A stretch of 64,000 bases of DNA from a bacterium SCSIO 12827 (lineage in GTDB: Bacteria > Pseudomonadota > Alphaproteobacteria > Rhodospirillales > Casp-alpha2): the NCBI GenBank assembly GCA_024397995.1, contig CP073746.1:3470001-3534000 (forward strand), read 5' to 3'. A program made the position numbers and the translations under genes. The notes under the pieces were generated by a model. That model made no database searches. It worked only from the letters and a program-made list of their open reading frames with translations, and was not told the DNA's origin. Shown here piece by piece: positions 45,183 to 53,033 of this stretch. The first letter of the stretch is position 1, and every line of letters starts with the position of its first letter.

Positions 45183-45304
45183 AGCCGTAGCAAGACGGCC
45201 CCTGTGACCTTTAGGCGGAGAGCCCTGGACTTACGTCACAGGCTCCCCGACCGCATAGGTCAAGGGTGGTTTTGCGGTCCCACCAGACCGCTTGCTACGG
45301 GGTT
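45183..45304. ncRNA. Strongly folded segment, candidate structured RNA or single-strand origin
   Basis: CCGTAGCAAG (45186-45195) pairs perfectly with CTTGCTACGG (45292-45301). The helix continues inward as CGG/CCG past a single bulged A. Inside are CCTGTGAC (45202-45209) with GTCACAGG (45236-45243), GACC/GGTC (45250-45253/45259-45262), and GGTGG/CCACC (45266-45270/45281-45285). An alternative hairpin CGGTC/GACCG has CCACC in its loop, so a pseudoknot is possible. The strand of any transcript is not determined; it does not match a riboswitch, tRNA-like or attC pattern I know. Confidence 0.45.
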
Positions 45305-45554
45305 ACTACGCCCCAGAACGATGCGTCTTCGCTCCGAGGCACAGAGTAATCAATTAATACAAGGTCAGAAAGGGTAATCGCTGAATTGCTGGTCAGTCTT
45401 CGCCCCGACGCTTCCACGCAAATCCGCGATAGCCTTTCCTGAAGAACAGATACAATTTTTTGCGGAATTCATTGTAGGTGGGGTCTGGTGCCCATGCCTC
45501 CGTTTTCGCCAATCTGAGCGTCACGGGGCATTGGTATCTGGGCTTTTCTAGCTA

Positions 45555-45636
45555 TCGCAGATCGCAGATTAGGGAATTTGCGTTCATCATTGCAGATTTG
45601 GCTAAGGGCCTCTTATGACTCGATGAATCTGCGATC
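45555..45636. repeat. Short CGCAGAT repeats and 11-nt inverted repeat
   Basis: ATCGCAGATCGCAGATT (from 45554) contains two tandem CGCAGAT units; a TGCAGAT variant is at 45591. GATCGCAGATT (45560-45570) is matched in inverted orientation by AATCTGCGATC (45626-45636). Such clusters occur in origins and operators; no function is shown. Confidence 0.45.
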
Positions 45637-45770
45637 CAGGCAACGTTCCATAGAGTGCTTATCGACATAAGGTAGGTTAGTCGTCCCACACGATTCCTTG
45701 GGGAAGACCAATAGTATCACCCCGCAATCCGTCTCATATCGAATGCCCAAGACAGCAAGCCAATTAGACT

Positions 45771-48700
45771 TTATTTTCTAGTTTTGCGCCTTGATCTTCT
45801 TTTTCTTTTTTGAGCGCTGGCATGGGAATCGGATAATTTCGCCTCCCGTTGAATTTCTGCTTTTCTTAGCGTAATTCGTGTGGGCTTCAATATTTCGTCT
45901 GCAAGGTTCAACAACAACAATCGGTCTTTTGAGTTCCAGTGATCCCAATAAACACGGGTTAATATGTGTTCACTAAGCATTACCCTAAAGAAGACTCCTG
46001 GGTTCACTTTCTTGAGCGCTGCATCTATGAGCTTCACTCCTGAAGGGGTATCCAAATCCGCAATCCAACACCCTTTTAGAACCTCCTCTACTCCATTGTT
46101 TGTATTTACCGCTTCGATGGATTTTGAGAGGACTTTGTGACGCCCAAACTCATCAAAGACATAAAAAACAAAACCCGTTGCCTCACTCAAAATATCGATC
46201 TGCAGCCGTTCTGCTATGTGATCGAGCAAATTATCAATACGATTTCGCTTTTCTTCAGTAGAAAGAGCATTTCGAAATTCAAGGTACTCTTCGGACCTCT
46301 TCAAATCTTCCGCTATCTCTTCGACAGATATGCTTGAGCGATCTCGGGTCCAGCCATTAATAATGTTTGATGCTAGCTTTAGAATTCCGGCAACCAAATC
46401 TTGCTTTGTTTTTCCTTCAATCCGTTCTGCGCCAGCGGATAATGCCGTGCACCCAATCATCAGATCGAATGCAGCCCAATGCTTCCGCTCTTTGACAATC
46501 TCCTCAGCCTCGTCCTTTTCTCCTACGTCAGAGGCATGCCGCTCAGTTTGAAGCAGCACTTGATTGGTAAAATCTAAAGCTGCCTGCTTTTCTCTCGCAG
46601 CCGAATTTCCCTCTTGCACTGTAGCCACTGCTTCTGTAATCGCGTTTCTCGCCCGTCGAACATGAGCTGGCCACGACAATCCAATCGTGTCGAGACTATG
46701 AGTATTCATTATGTGCCCCTCGGGGTACATTTCAGATATCGCGGCCGAACTATTTTCTATTCTATTTTTAATTATATCCAACAAACCATTATTAACTGAC
46801 ATTTCACAATATAAATCAAGCGTACCAAAATCAACAAACCTAGAACTAAAATCAAAATACTTAATATCAGAACCAGGCCTCTCGCACATTTCAGTTGCAA
46901 GTAAGTAGCTCTCCATAAATGGTAAAACAAATTCTACATGGCCAAATTCTTCACGCAAAAATCCAAATGAGAAGAAACCCTCAATGAATTTCGTCGCGTC
47001 TATAGGGTAGTCCATTTTTTTTGCGAACTCTTCGGCGCGCAGCACCAGACCTGCCTTTGATATCTTCAAAAGCTCAACTTTTAAATCAAACGCAAGATGC
47101 TGGAGGAATTTCTGCCTCGTCGTCCTGCTTAAAGATACATCATCCGTGTCACCCATAACCATAAAGGTCAAATAGCCTTGAACCGCTAATTGGATGAGCT
47201 CCGACCTTCTATTGGCCTGCAAAAACGCCATTAGAGTTGCTTCAGGGATGCCCGCGAAATAAGAGGGGTGAGCGTTAAGGTCAAAACGAGAGAAGACATT
47301 ATTTAAACGACTGGCGAGCACCTCCGCCTTTTGCGGCTCTAGTTCAAATGATTTTTGAAGGAATAACGTTAATTCTAGAAAAGAAACCCGATCTACAGAA
47401 TAAATCTGGGCCCCAATTTTCTTGGCAACTGAATCTCCCGAATGAAGATTGCTGCTTTCTCGAGACACCAGCACAAACTGAAGGTCGGGATTAGATTCTA
47501 TTTGTTGCATCAAGAATTTCCGACGGTTCTGAGTGCTGAGGTTCGGCCCTGCAACAATTACAATCGGCAAACATCCATGATGTTCAACTAGATTACTGAT
47601 GTCATAAGGGCCAATTAGATCTGAAATCGATCCATTCGGAGGCGATATCTGGCCACCATCAAGGACTATCGGATATGCGATCTTCCCGGATATTTCGGCA
47701 CCAAGGATATGCTGCCCAATCACCCAGGGAAGGCTGTCATCAGGATAACTACTTTTAAGGTTAATCCATGAAATACGGTGCGTCGCTATTACTTCGTTGA
47801 TTTCCTTCCCTGCCTCGGAGCGCTCGCTCTCCTGGACCGCAGATAAGGAGATTCTACTAAATCGCGGAGTAGGAAGAACATATCCAGAAGGCTTGTGCCT
47901 GTATTCTGGAGACAGTTCCGCAAGTGAGCTTTCAATCTCTTTAGAAACTCGAATAATTTGAGCCTGCAAATAATTGGATGACTGAACGTCCGGACCTTTA
48001 TCAATCTCTAATGGAAGTGTGCGATTTTTGAATTGCTTCACAGAGCTTACGAAAGCATCAGAAAACATTTGCTTATAAAGAAAACGAGCAGCGTTGTGCG
48101 CCGCGCAAATGCGCGCAAGACCTTTTGTGCGTTCTTCGAGAGCATTTTTGTCGCCATCTGCTTGGTCACAAATGCCCCTAATGATGATAACGTTGTTATC
48201 AGGAACACGAGAACTAATGGCCTCGAATATTCCCGCGCTTTCCATTTCAACCGCCAACATTTGCCGGTTCAAAACCTTAAGGTCTTCCTTAAATTTTTTT
48301 GACTTGATAACCGGCCCACAAATGATCGGACCTGATGCCCGCGCATCTACCTTTTCCGGAACATCCGCACATTCCTCTTCAGATAGTCCCAGATTTTCCA
48401 CAAAACGAGCTCGGTTCTGTGCACAAAGTTCCTGCCAATTTTCAAAATGGTGTTTAGTTGGCGGATGATTCCGCAAAAAAATCGTTGCTCTGAATAAATC
48501 TTTATCTGAGCGGTACGTTTCCGGAGAAAAAGCAAGCTTTGGTTCGGCATCAGCTACTCCCGATGCCGAAAGATTATTTGTCACATCTATAAGCTCGCCA
48601 CCGTAACAAACGTCTCCAATCGAATTGTCTTTATTCAGGCTTCCCGCAATTCCATAAGAAACGAAGACACCAACATCAAATCGTCGTAGAGCATACTCTG

Positions 48701-48899
48701 TCGCATCCCTAGCAACCTTCTTCCCCATGTCAGCTAATAATATTGAAGCAATTCTGATGTCCCCATTCGGAGCAACTAATTCTGAAACAATATAGTCCCC
48801 TTCTGATAGGTCCGATTTGAACTCAAACGTGCTCATCAAAACATCGTGCTCCTCCTCAAGGGGCACAAAAATCAAAATGTCGAAAAACTCTTTTTCCAT
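45771..48899 (-). CDS. PNP-domain, STAND/NLR-like large protein (candidate anti-phage effector)
   Basis: 1042 residues from the ATG at 48899 (a TTG lies just before it). Residues 5-280 form a nucleoside-phosphorylase/MTA-SAH-nucleosidase domain: 'GIAGSL' 83-88 (phosphate/ribose loop), 'VEMESAG' 217-223 (ribose-binding Glu), 'RGICDQADGDK' 241-251 with the base-site Asp. Residues 300-1020 are long, helical and without a known enzyme motif. 'LPIVIVAGP' (444-452) and 'FVLVSRESS' (475-483) resemble Walker-B/sensor strands of STAND NTPases, but I see no Walker-A (GxxxxGKS/T). The tail is very basic ('QKRKRRSRRKTRK'). PNP domains on STAND-type proteins are known immune effectors in bacteria and fungi, some of which cleave ATP. 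Codon use is far more AT-rich than the host. Function here is inferred. Confidence 0.7.
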   Translation of the reverse strand: MEKEFFDILIFVPLEEEHDVLMSTFEFKSDLSEGDYIVSELVAPNGDIRIASILLADMGKKVARDATEYALRRFDVGVFVSYGIAGSLNKDNSIGDVCYGGELIDVTNNLSASGVADAEPKLAFSPETYRSDKDLFRATIFLRNHPPTKHHFENWQELCAQNRARFVENLGLSEEECADVPEKVDARASGPIICGPVIKSKKFKEDLKVLNRQMLAVEMESAGIFEAISSRVPDNNVIIIRGICDQADGDKNALEERTKGLARICAAHNAARFLYKQMFSDAFVSSVKQFKNRTLPLEIDKGPDVQSSNYLQAQIIRVSKEIESSLAELSPEYRHKPSGYVLPTPRFSRISLSAVQESERSEAGKEINEVIATHRISWINLKSSYPDDSLPWVIGQHILGAEISGKIAYPIVLDGGQISPPNGSISDLIGPYDISNLVEHHGCLPIVIVAGPNLSTQNRRKFLMQQIESNPDLQFVLVSRESSNLHSGDSVAKKIGAQIYSVDRVSFLELTLFLQKSFELEPQKAEVLASRLNNVFSRFDLNAHPSYFAGIPEATLMAFLQANRRSELIQLAVQGYLTFMVMGDTDDVSLSRTTRQKFLQHLAFDLKVELLKISKAGLVLRAEEFAKKMDYPIDATKFIEGFFSFGFLREEFGHVEFVLPFMESYLLATEMCERPGSDIKYFDFSSRFVDFGTLDLYCEMSVNNGLLDIIKNRIENSSAAISEMYPEGHIMNTHSLDTIGLSWPAHVRRARNAITEAVATVQEGNSAAREKQAALDFTNQVLLQTERHASDVGEKDEAEEIVKERKHWAAFDLMIGCTALSAGAERIEGKTKQDLVAGILKLASNIINGWTRDRSSISVEEIAEDLKRSEEYLEFRNALSTEEKRNRIDNLLDHIAERLQIDILSEATGFVFYVFDEFGRHKVLSKSIEAVNTNNGVEEVLKGCWIADLDTPSGVKLIDAALKKVNPGVFFRVMLSEHILTRVYWDHWNSKDRLLLLNLADEILKPTRITLRKAEIQREAKLSDSHASAQKRKRRSRRKTRK

Positions 48900-49223
48900 C
48901 AAAGCAGCCTATACAAAATTGGGATGTTACGGGGATACTCCGGTGACTCAGTTTGTAACAATAGAAGAATTTCATATTAGGTGCAGCAACTAGCACGAAC
49001 AAAACTGACGCAAGGCACATCTCGAGGTTAATATTTGCCGCATCCGATTTAAACGGCATTGTAGAAGTTGCCGCCTTCCCACGTTTGCTGCCATCTGCTG
49101 CCATTCCCTACACCCAACGAAGCCATAACCGACACAAAAGAGCGTCGGAGCGGATAGCGTGCGGGGGCTTTAAGTTGTTGAGATTTAGCGGCTTTCGGAT
49201 TTAGCGATTTTTGCCCTGGAGAG
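48900..49223. other. Island right-end region, upstream of the PNP/STAND-like gene
   Basis: 324 nt without a supportable gene. It includes the promoter-like site at 48974-49002 and ends at the right attachment repeat. A short open frame antisense-adjacent (minus strand, about 48856-49104) overlaps the large gene's start and looks like chance. Confidence 0.5.
48974..49002 (-). promoter_or_regulatory. Promoter-like site upstream of the PNP/STAND-like gene
   Basis: Minus strand: TTGTTC (49002-48997), 17-nt spacer, TAATAT (48979-48974), about 75 nt before the start codon. The -10 is fair, the -35 poor. Confidence 0.4.
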
Positions 49224-49262
<39 letters not shown>

Positions 49263-49290
49263 CTTGGTCGGCGCTGGCGCGAACGGGCGG

Positions 49291-49320
49291 ACCATACGCC
49301 GAACCCTTGCCCGCTGGCAA
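49291..49320 (-). promoter_or_regulatory. Orphaned host promoter of the original tRNA-Arg gene
   Basis: Minus strand: TTGCCA (49320-49315, five of six to consensus), 18-nt spacer, TATGGT (49296-49291), 28 nt before the tRNA first base at 49262. It now drives only the tRNA half and reads into the island toward the PNP/STAND-like gene. Confidence 0.5.
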
Positions 49321-49420
49321 GCATTGCGCGCCCCCGAAATCATGGGCAGACTTCCGTCATGCAGGGGCTTCAGCGCCGCAACAAGGCGCCGGGCCCGCTT
49401 GTTCCTTGGGAGGGAAACAG

Positions 49421-50416
49421 ATGACACAGAGCCTTACGTTCCGCACGCCCGTCCACGCCGTTCTGGCCACGGCCGCCGTCGCCGTTGTTGCCGCCCTGTC
49501 CGCCAGCCCCGCCTGGGCCACGGGCGACGTGAAGATCACCCCGCTTGGCAGCCACGAAGGTGAGTTCTGCCGCCAGGACCGGGCCTTGATTTTCGAGGAT
49601 CCTGACGGCACGCGGCTGCTTTATGATCCGGGCCGCACGGTTGCGGGGGGCAACGACCCGCGCCTGGGCAAGATCGACGCCGTCCTGGTCAGCCATATGC
49701 ACGGCGACCACGCGGGCGACCGCCACCTGCCCGCCCCGGGGGCCGGGACCTGCGCCAAGCCCGACGTTTCAGCCAAGGCGACACCCAACACAAGCGCCGT
49801 CAACATCGCGCTGGCGACCGGAGCGAAGATCGTCACCGGTTCCGAAATGCCCAAGTTCTTCGCGGGCAAGCTGAAGGCGTTGGGCGGGGACCCCAAGAAA
49901 TCCGTGCTGGTACGTTTCGGCGCCTCGACTGCCGTCGGCGGCGTCACCATCACCACCGTGCCGGCCGTCCATTCCAACGGCGTCGCCGGCGCCATGGTCG
50001 GCGGTGATCTCGGCAAGATGCTGGATGCGTCGGGGCTGACCGCCTACGCCGGGCCGTCCACGGGCTACGTGCTGACCTTTTCCAACGGCCTGGTCACCTA
50101 TCTCTCCGGCGACACCGGCATGACGGCGGAACAGAAAACCGTGGTCGGCGATCACTACAAGGCCCAGTTGGCGGTCATGAACATCGGCGACACCTACACC
50201 ACCGGCCCCATGGAGGCGGCCTATGTCATCAACGACCTGATCAAACCGGCCTCCGTCATCGCGTCCCACGCCAACGAGACGGGCACCGAGGGCGGCAAGG
50301 TCGTCGGCAAGCGGACCCTGACCTTCATCAAGGCGGCCAAGGTGCCGGTGCACGTGCCCCTGAGCGGCAACACGATGTCGTTCGACGGGGCCGGCAAATG
50401 CACGGCCGGCTGTTGA
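49421..50416 (+). CDS. Exported MBL-fold metal-dependent hydrolase
   Basis: 331 residues from the ATG at 49421 (GGGAGGG upstream); the frame is open further up but crosses the tRNA remnant. A signal peptide ('VLATAAVAVVAALSASPAWA') exports it. The metallo-beta-lactamase motif is 'VLVSHMHGDHAGD'; 'VTYLSGDTGMT' provides the bridging Asp and 'VIASHANETG' a late histidine. It resembles the UlaG-like/UPF0173 group. Substrate unknown. It is the first host gene right of the island. Confidence 0.85.
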   Translation: MTQSLTFRTPVHAVLATAAVAVVAALSASPAWATGDVKITPLGSHEGEFCRQDRALIFEDPDGTRLLYDPGRTVAGGNDPRLGKIDAVLVSHMHGDHAGDRHLPAPGAGTCAKPDVSAKATPNTSAVNIALATGAKIVTGSEMPKFFAGKLKALGGDPKKSVLVRFGASTAVGGVTITTVPAVHSNGVAGAMVGGDLGKMLDASGLTAYAGPSTGYVLTFSNGLVTYLSGDTGMTAEQKTVVGDHYKAQLAVMNIGDTYTTGPMEAAYVINDLIKPASVIASHANETGTEGGKVVGKRTLTFIKAAKVPVHVPLSGNTMSFDGAGKCTAGC

Positions 50417-50419
50417 CCG

Positions 50420-51430
50420 CTAGGGAGATGTCTTAAGCGCCCGGGCCGCCCGCCCGTCCGCGCCGGACGGCGGGGGGGCCTGGGCGTTTTCGATCCAGGC
50501 GCGGATGTCGCGCCACACGGTCTCGGCGTTGAGGTCGCGCAGCAGCATGTGATAGCCGCCGTCGTAGAGGGCGAAGGTCTGGCGATCCTTGGCGGCGGCC
50601 GGAAGGCGGCGTACCATCTCGAACGTCGGCCGGCCGGGAATGATGTCGTCCTTGGCGCCATAAAGAATCAGCGCCTTTTCGGAAAACTGGGGGGCCGCGG
50701 CCAGCGCCCGGTCCATCAGTTCAACCAAGCCGTAAATGGTTTCGACCCGCGTACGCTTGATGACCCGCCAGTCGCGGCCAAGTGCACGCAGCATGTCGAT
50801 GTTGTCCGACGGCTGAATGTTGAGGCCCTGCGCCGTCAGGCGGAAAGTCGGGATGGTATGGGCCGTGAGCCACAGCGCGCCCCGCTCGTACCACGCCATG
50901 GCGGCACGGCCCCAAACGGCGGGGGCGGCCAGGATCATGCCGTCGGCATCGGGCCGGGTTTCCGCCGGGCCCGCCCCAGCAACCAGGGCGACGGCGCCGC
51001 CCATGCTGTCGCCCAGCACATAGACCGGAACCCCCGGATGGGTGCGGCGCACGAGGGCCGTGAAATCGGCGAGGTCGCGGGCATAAGCATCTGCCCCGGC
51101 CCACAGGCCGATGCCGATACCGTCGCCAAAGCCGCGCTGATCGTACGCGTAAGACGCAATGCCCCGGCCCGCCAGCCAAGCCCCCGGGGCCGCGAAAAAG
51201 TTGGAATAGTCGTTGAACCCATGAAGGGCAACGACGATGGCCCTGGCCGGCCCCTTGGGCCGCCATGACCGCACGGTCATGCGGATGCCGTCGCGGGCGA
51301 CGAACCAGTCCATCAGGAAGTGGGGCGTGGTCGCCGCCGGTCCCGCCGGATAGGTCAGCGGCACAGCGCAGGCCGCGAGCAGCCCGCAGATCGCCAGGGC
51401 GGCGAGCCGCCGCAGGAGGCCCCGGGTCAT
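50420..51430 (-). CDS. Alpha/beta-hydrolase lipoprotein, lysophospholipase-like
   Basis: 336 residues. An N-terminal lipoprotein signal ('LLRRLAALAICGLLAAC') is followed by the hydrolase fold: 'VVALHGFNDYSNFF' (oxyanion region), the nucleophile elbow 'VLGDSMGGAVAL', aspartate in 'LILYGAKDDIIPG', and histidine in 'YDGGYHMLLRD'. It matches monoacylglycerol lipase/lysophospholipase L2 types. Its start overlaps the stop of the ABC ATPase gene by 4 nt, so they are coupled. Confidence 0.87.
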   Translation of the reverse strand: MTRGLLRRLAALAICGLLAACAVPLTYPAGPAATTPHFLMDWFVARDGIRMTVRSWRPKGPARAIVVALHGFNDYSNFFAAPGAWLAGRGIASYAYDQRGFGDGIGIGLWAGADAYARDLADFTALVRRTHPGVPVYVLGDSMGGAVALVAGAGPAETRPDADGMILAAPAVWGRAAMAWYERGALWLTAHTIPTFRLTAQGLNIQPSDNIDMLRALGRDWRVIKRTRVETIYGLVELMDRALAAAPQFSEKALILYGAKDDIIPGRPTFEMVRRLPAAAKDRQTFALYDGGYHMLLRDLNAETVWRDIRAWIENAQAPPPSGADGRAARALKTSP

Positions 51431-52440
51431 TGCCCGGCGGCCGCCCGGTCGCCGTCCGTGGGGCCGCCGGACGTCAGGCGCAGGAACACGTCTTCCAGCG
51501 CCGCTTCCTTGGTCGTGAGATTGGTGATGACGTAGCCCGCATCCTGCATAGCGGCGATGATTTGGCCCGAATGGGCCTGCGACGGCGGAAAGGACACGGA
51601 AATCTGCCGGGGCGTGGGCAATTCCGTGCGGAACGTGCTCAGAATTTCCGGCACATCGGTGATGTCGCGGTCGACGGTGATCAGCATTTCCTTGGAATCC
51701 AGGCGCGCCAGCAGCGCTGCCGTATCATCGCAGGCGACCAGCTCACCATGGTTGATGATGGCGACCCGGTCACACAGCGCCTGGGCTTCCTCCAAATAAT
51801 GGGTGGTCAGCAGGATCGTCGTGCCGCGCGCGTTGAGATCGCGCATGGTGACCCAAAGCTGGCGGCGCAGTTCCACATCGACCCCCGCCGTGGGCTCGTC
51901 CAGGATCAGCACCGGCGGCGAATGGACCATGGCCTTGGCGACCAGCATGCGCCGGCGCATGCCGCCCGACAACGAGCGGGCATAAGCATTTGCTTTGTCG
52001 GCCAGGCCAACGGCTGCGAGAATGTCGTCGGAGCGACGACGGCTGACCGGCACGCCGAACAGGCCGGCCTGAACCTCCAGCAATTCGCGCGGTGTGAAAA
52101 ACGGGTCCAGGTTCAGTTCCTGGGGCACCACGCCGAGTGACAACCGCGCCGCCCGCATGTCACGGTCAATGTCATGGCCCCACACCCGGGCCTGGCCCGA
52201 GGATTTGATGACCAAACCCGACAAAATGTTGATGAGTGTCGATTTGCCCGCCCCGTTGGGCCCCAACAGCGCGAAAAACGAGCCCCGGGGCACGTTCAGC
52301 GAAAGGTCCTTGAGCGCCGCCACGGTCTGGCCCGTGTCCCCGGGCACATTGCCGCCGCGCCCGTAGACCTTACGTAAATGGCTGATTTCCACCGCGAATT
52401 CAGGCTGGCTCCGGGCGGTATCGGAAGTTTGGACCGTCAT
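51427..52440 (-). CDS. ABC transporter ATP-binding protein
   Basis: 337 residues from the ATG at 52440 with GAGGAG 3-4 nt upstream. Walker A 'GPNGAGKSTLINIL', signature 'YARSLSGGMRRRML', Walker B 'VLILDEPTAGVD' and the H-loop 'LLTTHYLEEA' are intact. It is of the drug/antibiotic-exporter (CcmA/NodI-like) type and has a C-terminal regulatory extension. No permease gene is next to it; the downstream partner is a lipoprotein hydrolase, so the membrane subunit must be encoded elsewhere. Confidence 0.92.
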   Translation of the reverse strand: MTVQTSDTARSQPEFAVEISHLRKVYGRGGNVPGDTGQTVAALKDLSLNVPRGSFFALLGPNGAGKSTLINILSGLVIKSSGQARVWGHDIDRDMRAARLSLGVVPQELNLDPFFTPRELLEVQAGLFGVPVSRRRSDDILAAVGLADKANAYARSLSGGMRRRMLVAKAMVHSPPVLILDEPTAGVDVELRRQLWVTMRDLNARGTTILLTTHYLEEAQALCDRVAIINHGELVACDDTAALLARLDSKEMLITVDRDITDVPEILSTFRTELPTPRQISVSFPPSQAHSGQIIAAMQDAGYVITNLTTKEAALEDVFLRLTSGGPTDGDRAAAGQ

Positions 52441-52609
52441 TGGCTCCTCGGGAGGGCGCCGGTACGCCGGACCGGATCGGTCGGCGGCGCCGGAATGATG
52501 CCGCTGCATATTGATTGTCGGGCCGCAATCGGTATCATCCGCTCAAGCGCAGGGTCAACGGTCATGGCCTGACCCGGGCGGACTGGAACAGCGAATCAAG
52601 GGATACGAC

Positions 52610-52792
52610 ATGGACCCGGAAGAACCCATCTACGTGGACACGCCGATCGTCGCCTGCGACGGAGGCGGCGGCGCGCTGGGCCACCCAAAGGTGTTCCTGA
52701 AGTTCGACGAAGAGGCGGAGGTTGTCTGCCCCTATTGCTCAAAACGCTATCTTCTCAACCCTGACGCCCCGGTCGCCAGCCACGGCCACTAG
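52610..52792 (+). CDS. zf-CHCC (NDUFS6-like) zinc protein
   Basis: 60 residues from the ATG at 52610. The zinc ligands follow the CHCC order: Cys in 'VACDGG', His in 'ALGHPKVFL', and two Cys in 'VVCPYCSKRYLL'. In Alphaproteobacteria and mitochondria this protein belongs to respiratory complex I assembly/structure. Too short for many gene finders, but the ligand pattern is clear. Confidence 0.85.
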   Translation: MDPEEPIYVDTPIVACDGGGGALGHPKVFLKFDEEAEVVCPYCSKRYLLNPDAPVASHGH

Positions 52793-52843
52793 GCTGCGGC
52801 CTTGGTCTTCGCCTGGCCCAAGGGGATGGCTTAAATATCCTTG

Positions 52844-52935
52844 CCCCGGCAGGTTAACCGGCGGGGTGTTCTCGTCGCCGCAACGGCGCATATCTAACGC
52901 CCTTTCGGTCGCGATGACGAACGGCCGTTCGTCAT
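52844..52935. other. Upstream region of polA with two dyads
   Basis: 52844-52866 contains a GC-rich imperfect dyad around GGTTAACC. 52914-52935 is a perfect 22-nt palindrome with half-site ATGACGAACGG, followed by no T-run. They lie between the zf-CHCC gene and polA. They could be a hairpin, a terminator of the small gene or an operator; no function is shown. Confidence 0.5.
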
Positions 52936-53033
52936 AGATAAACCCTTCATGCCCGCCCGCCCGTCGGGCTATAACAGGGGGCGCGCCGACCCAGCCCGCC
53001 AGCCTGCATCCCCACCTACCGAAATGGATCCCC

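Larger units (their letters stand above)
45095..45770. other. 676-nt non-coding stretch of the island
   Basis: No convincing gene on either strand. It holds the folded inverted-repeat element (45183-45304) and, near 45555-45636, short repeats of CGCAGAT in both orientations. The rest shows nothing I can interpret. The length and the density of repeats fit an origin, a structured RNA or a regulatory region. Confidence 0.5.

Noticed and set aside
45183-45304. Island inverted repeat as an integron attC site
   Set aside because: Ends do not carry the paired GTTRRRY/RYYYAAC core at the right places and no integron integrase is present.
45183-45304. Island inverted repeat as a retron ncRNA
   Set aside because: No reverse transcriptase gene lies in the island.
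48856-49104. Small minus-strand frame at the island right end
   Set aside because: It overlaps the start of the large PNP/STAND-like gene, has no ribosome site and no recognisable features.
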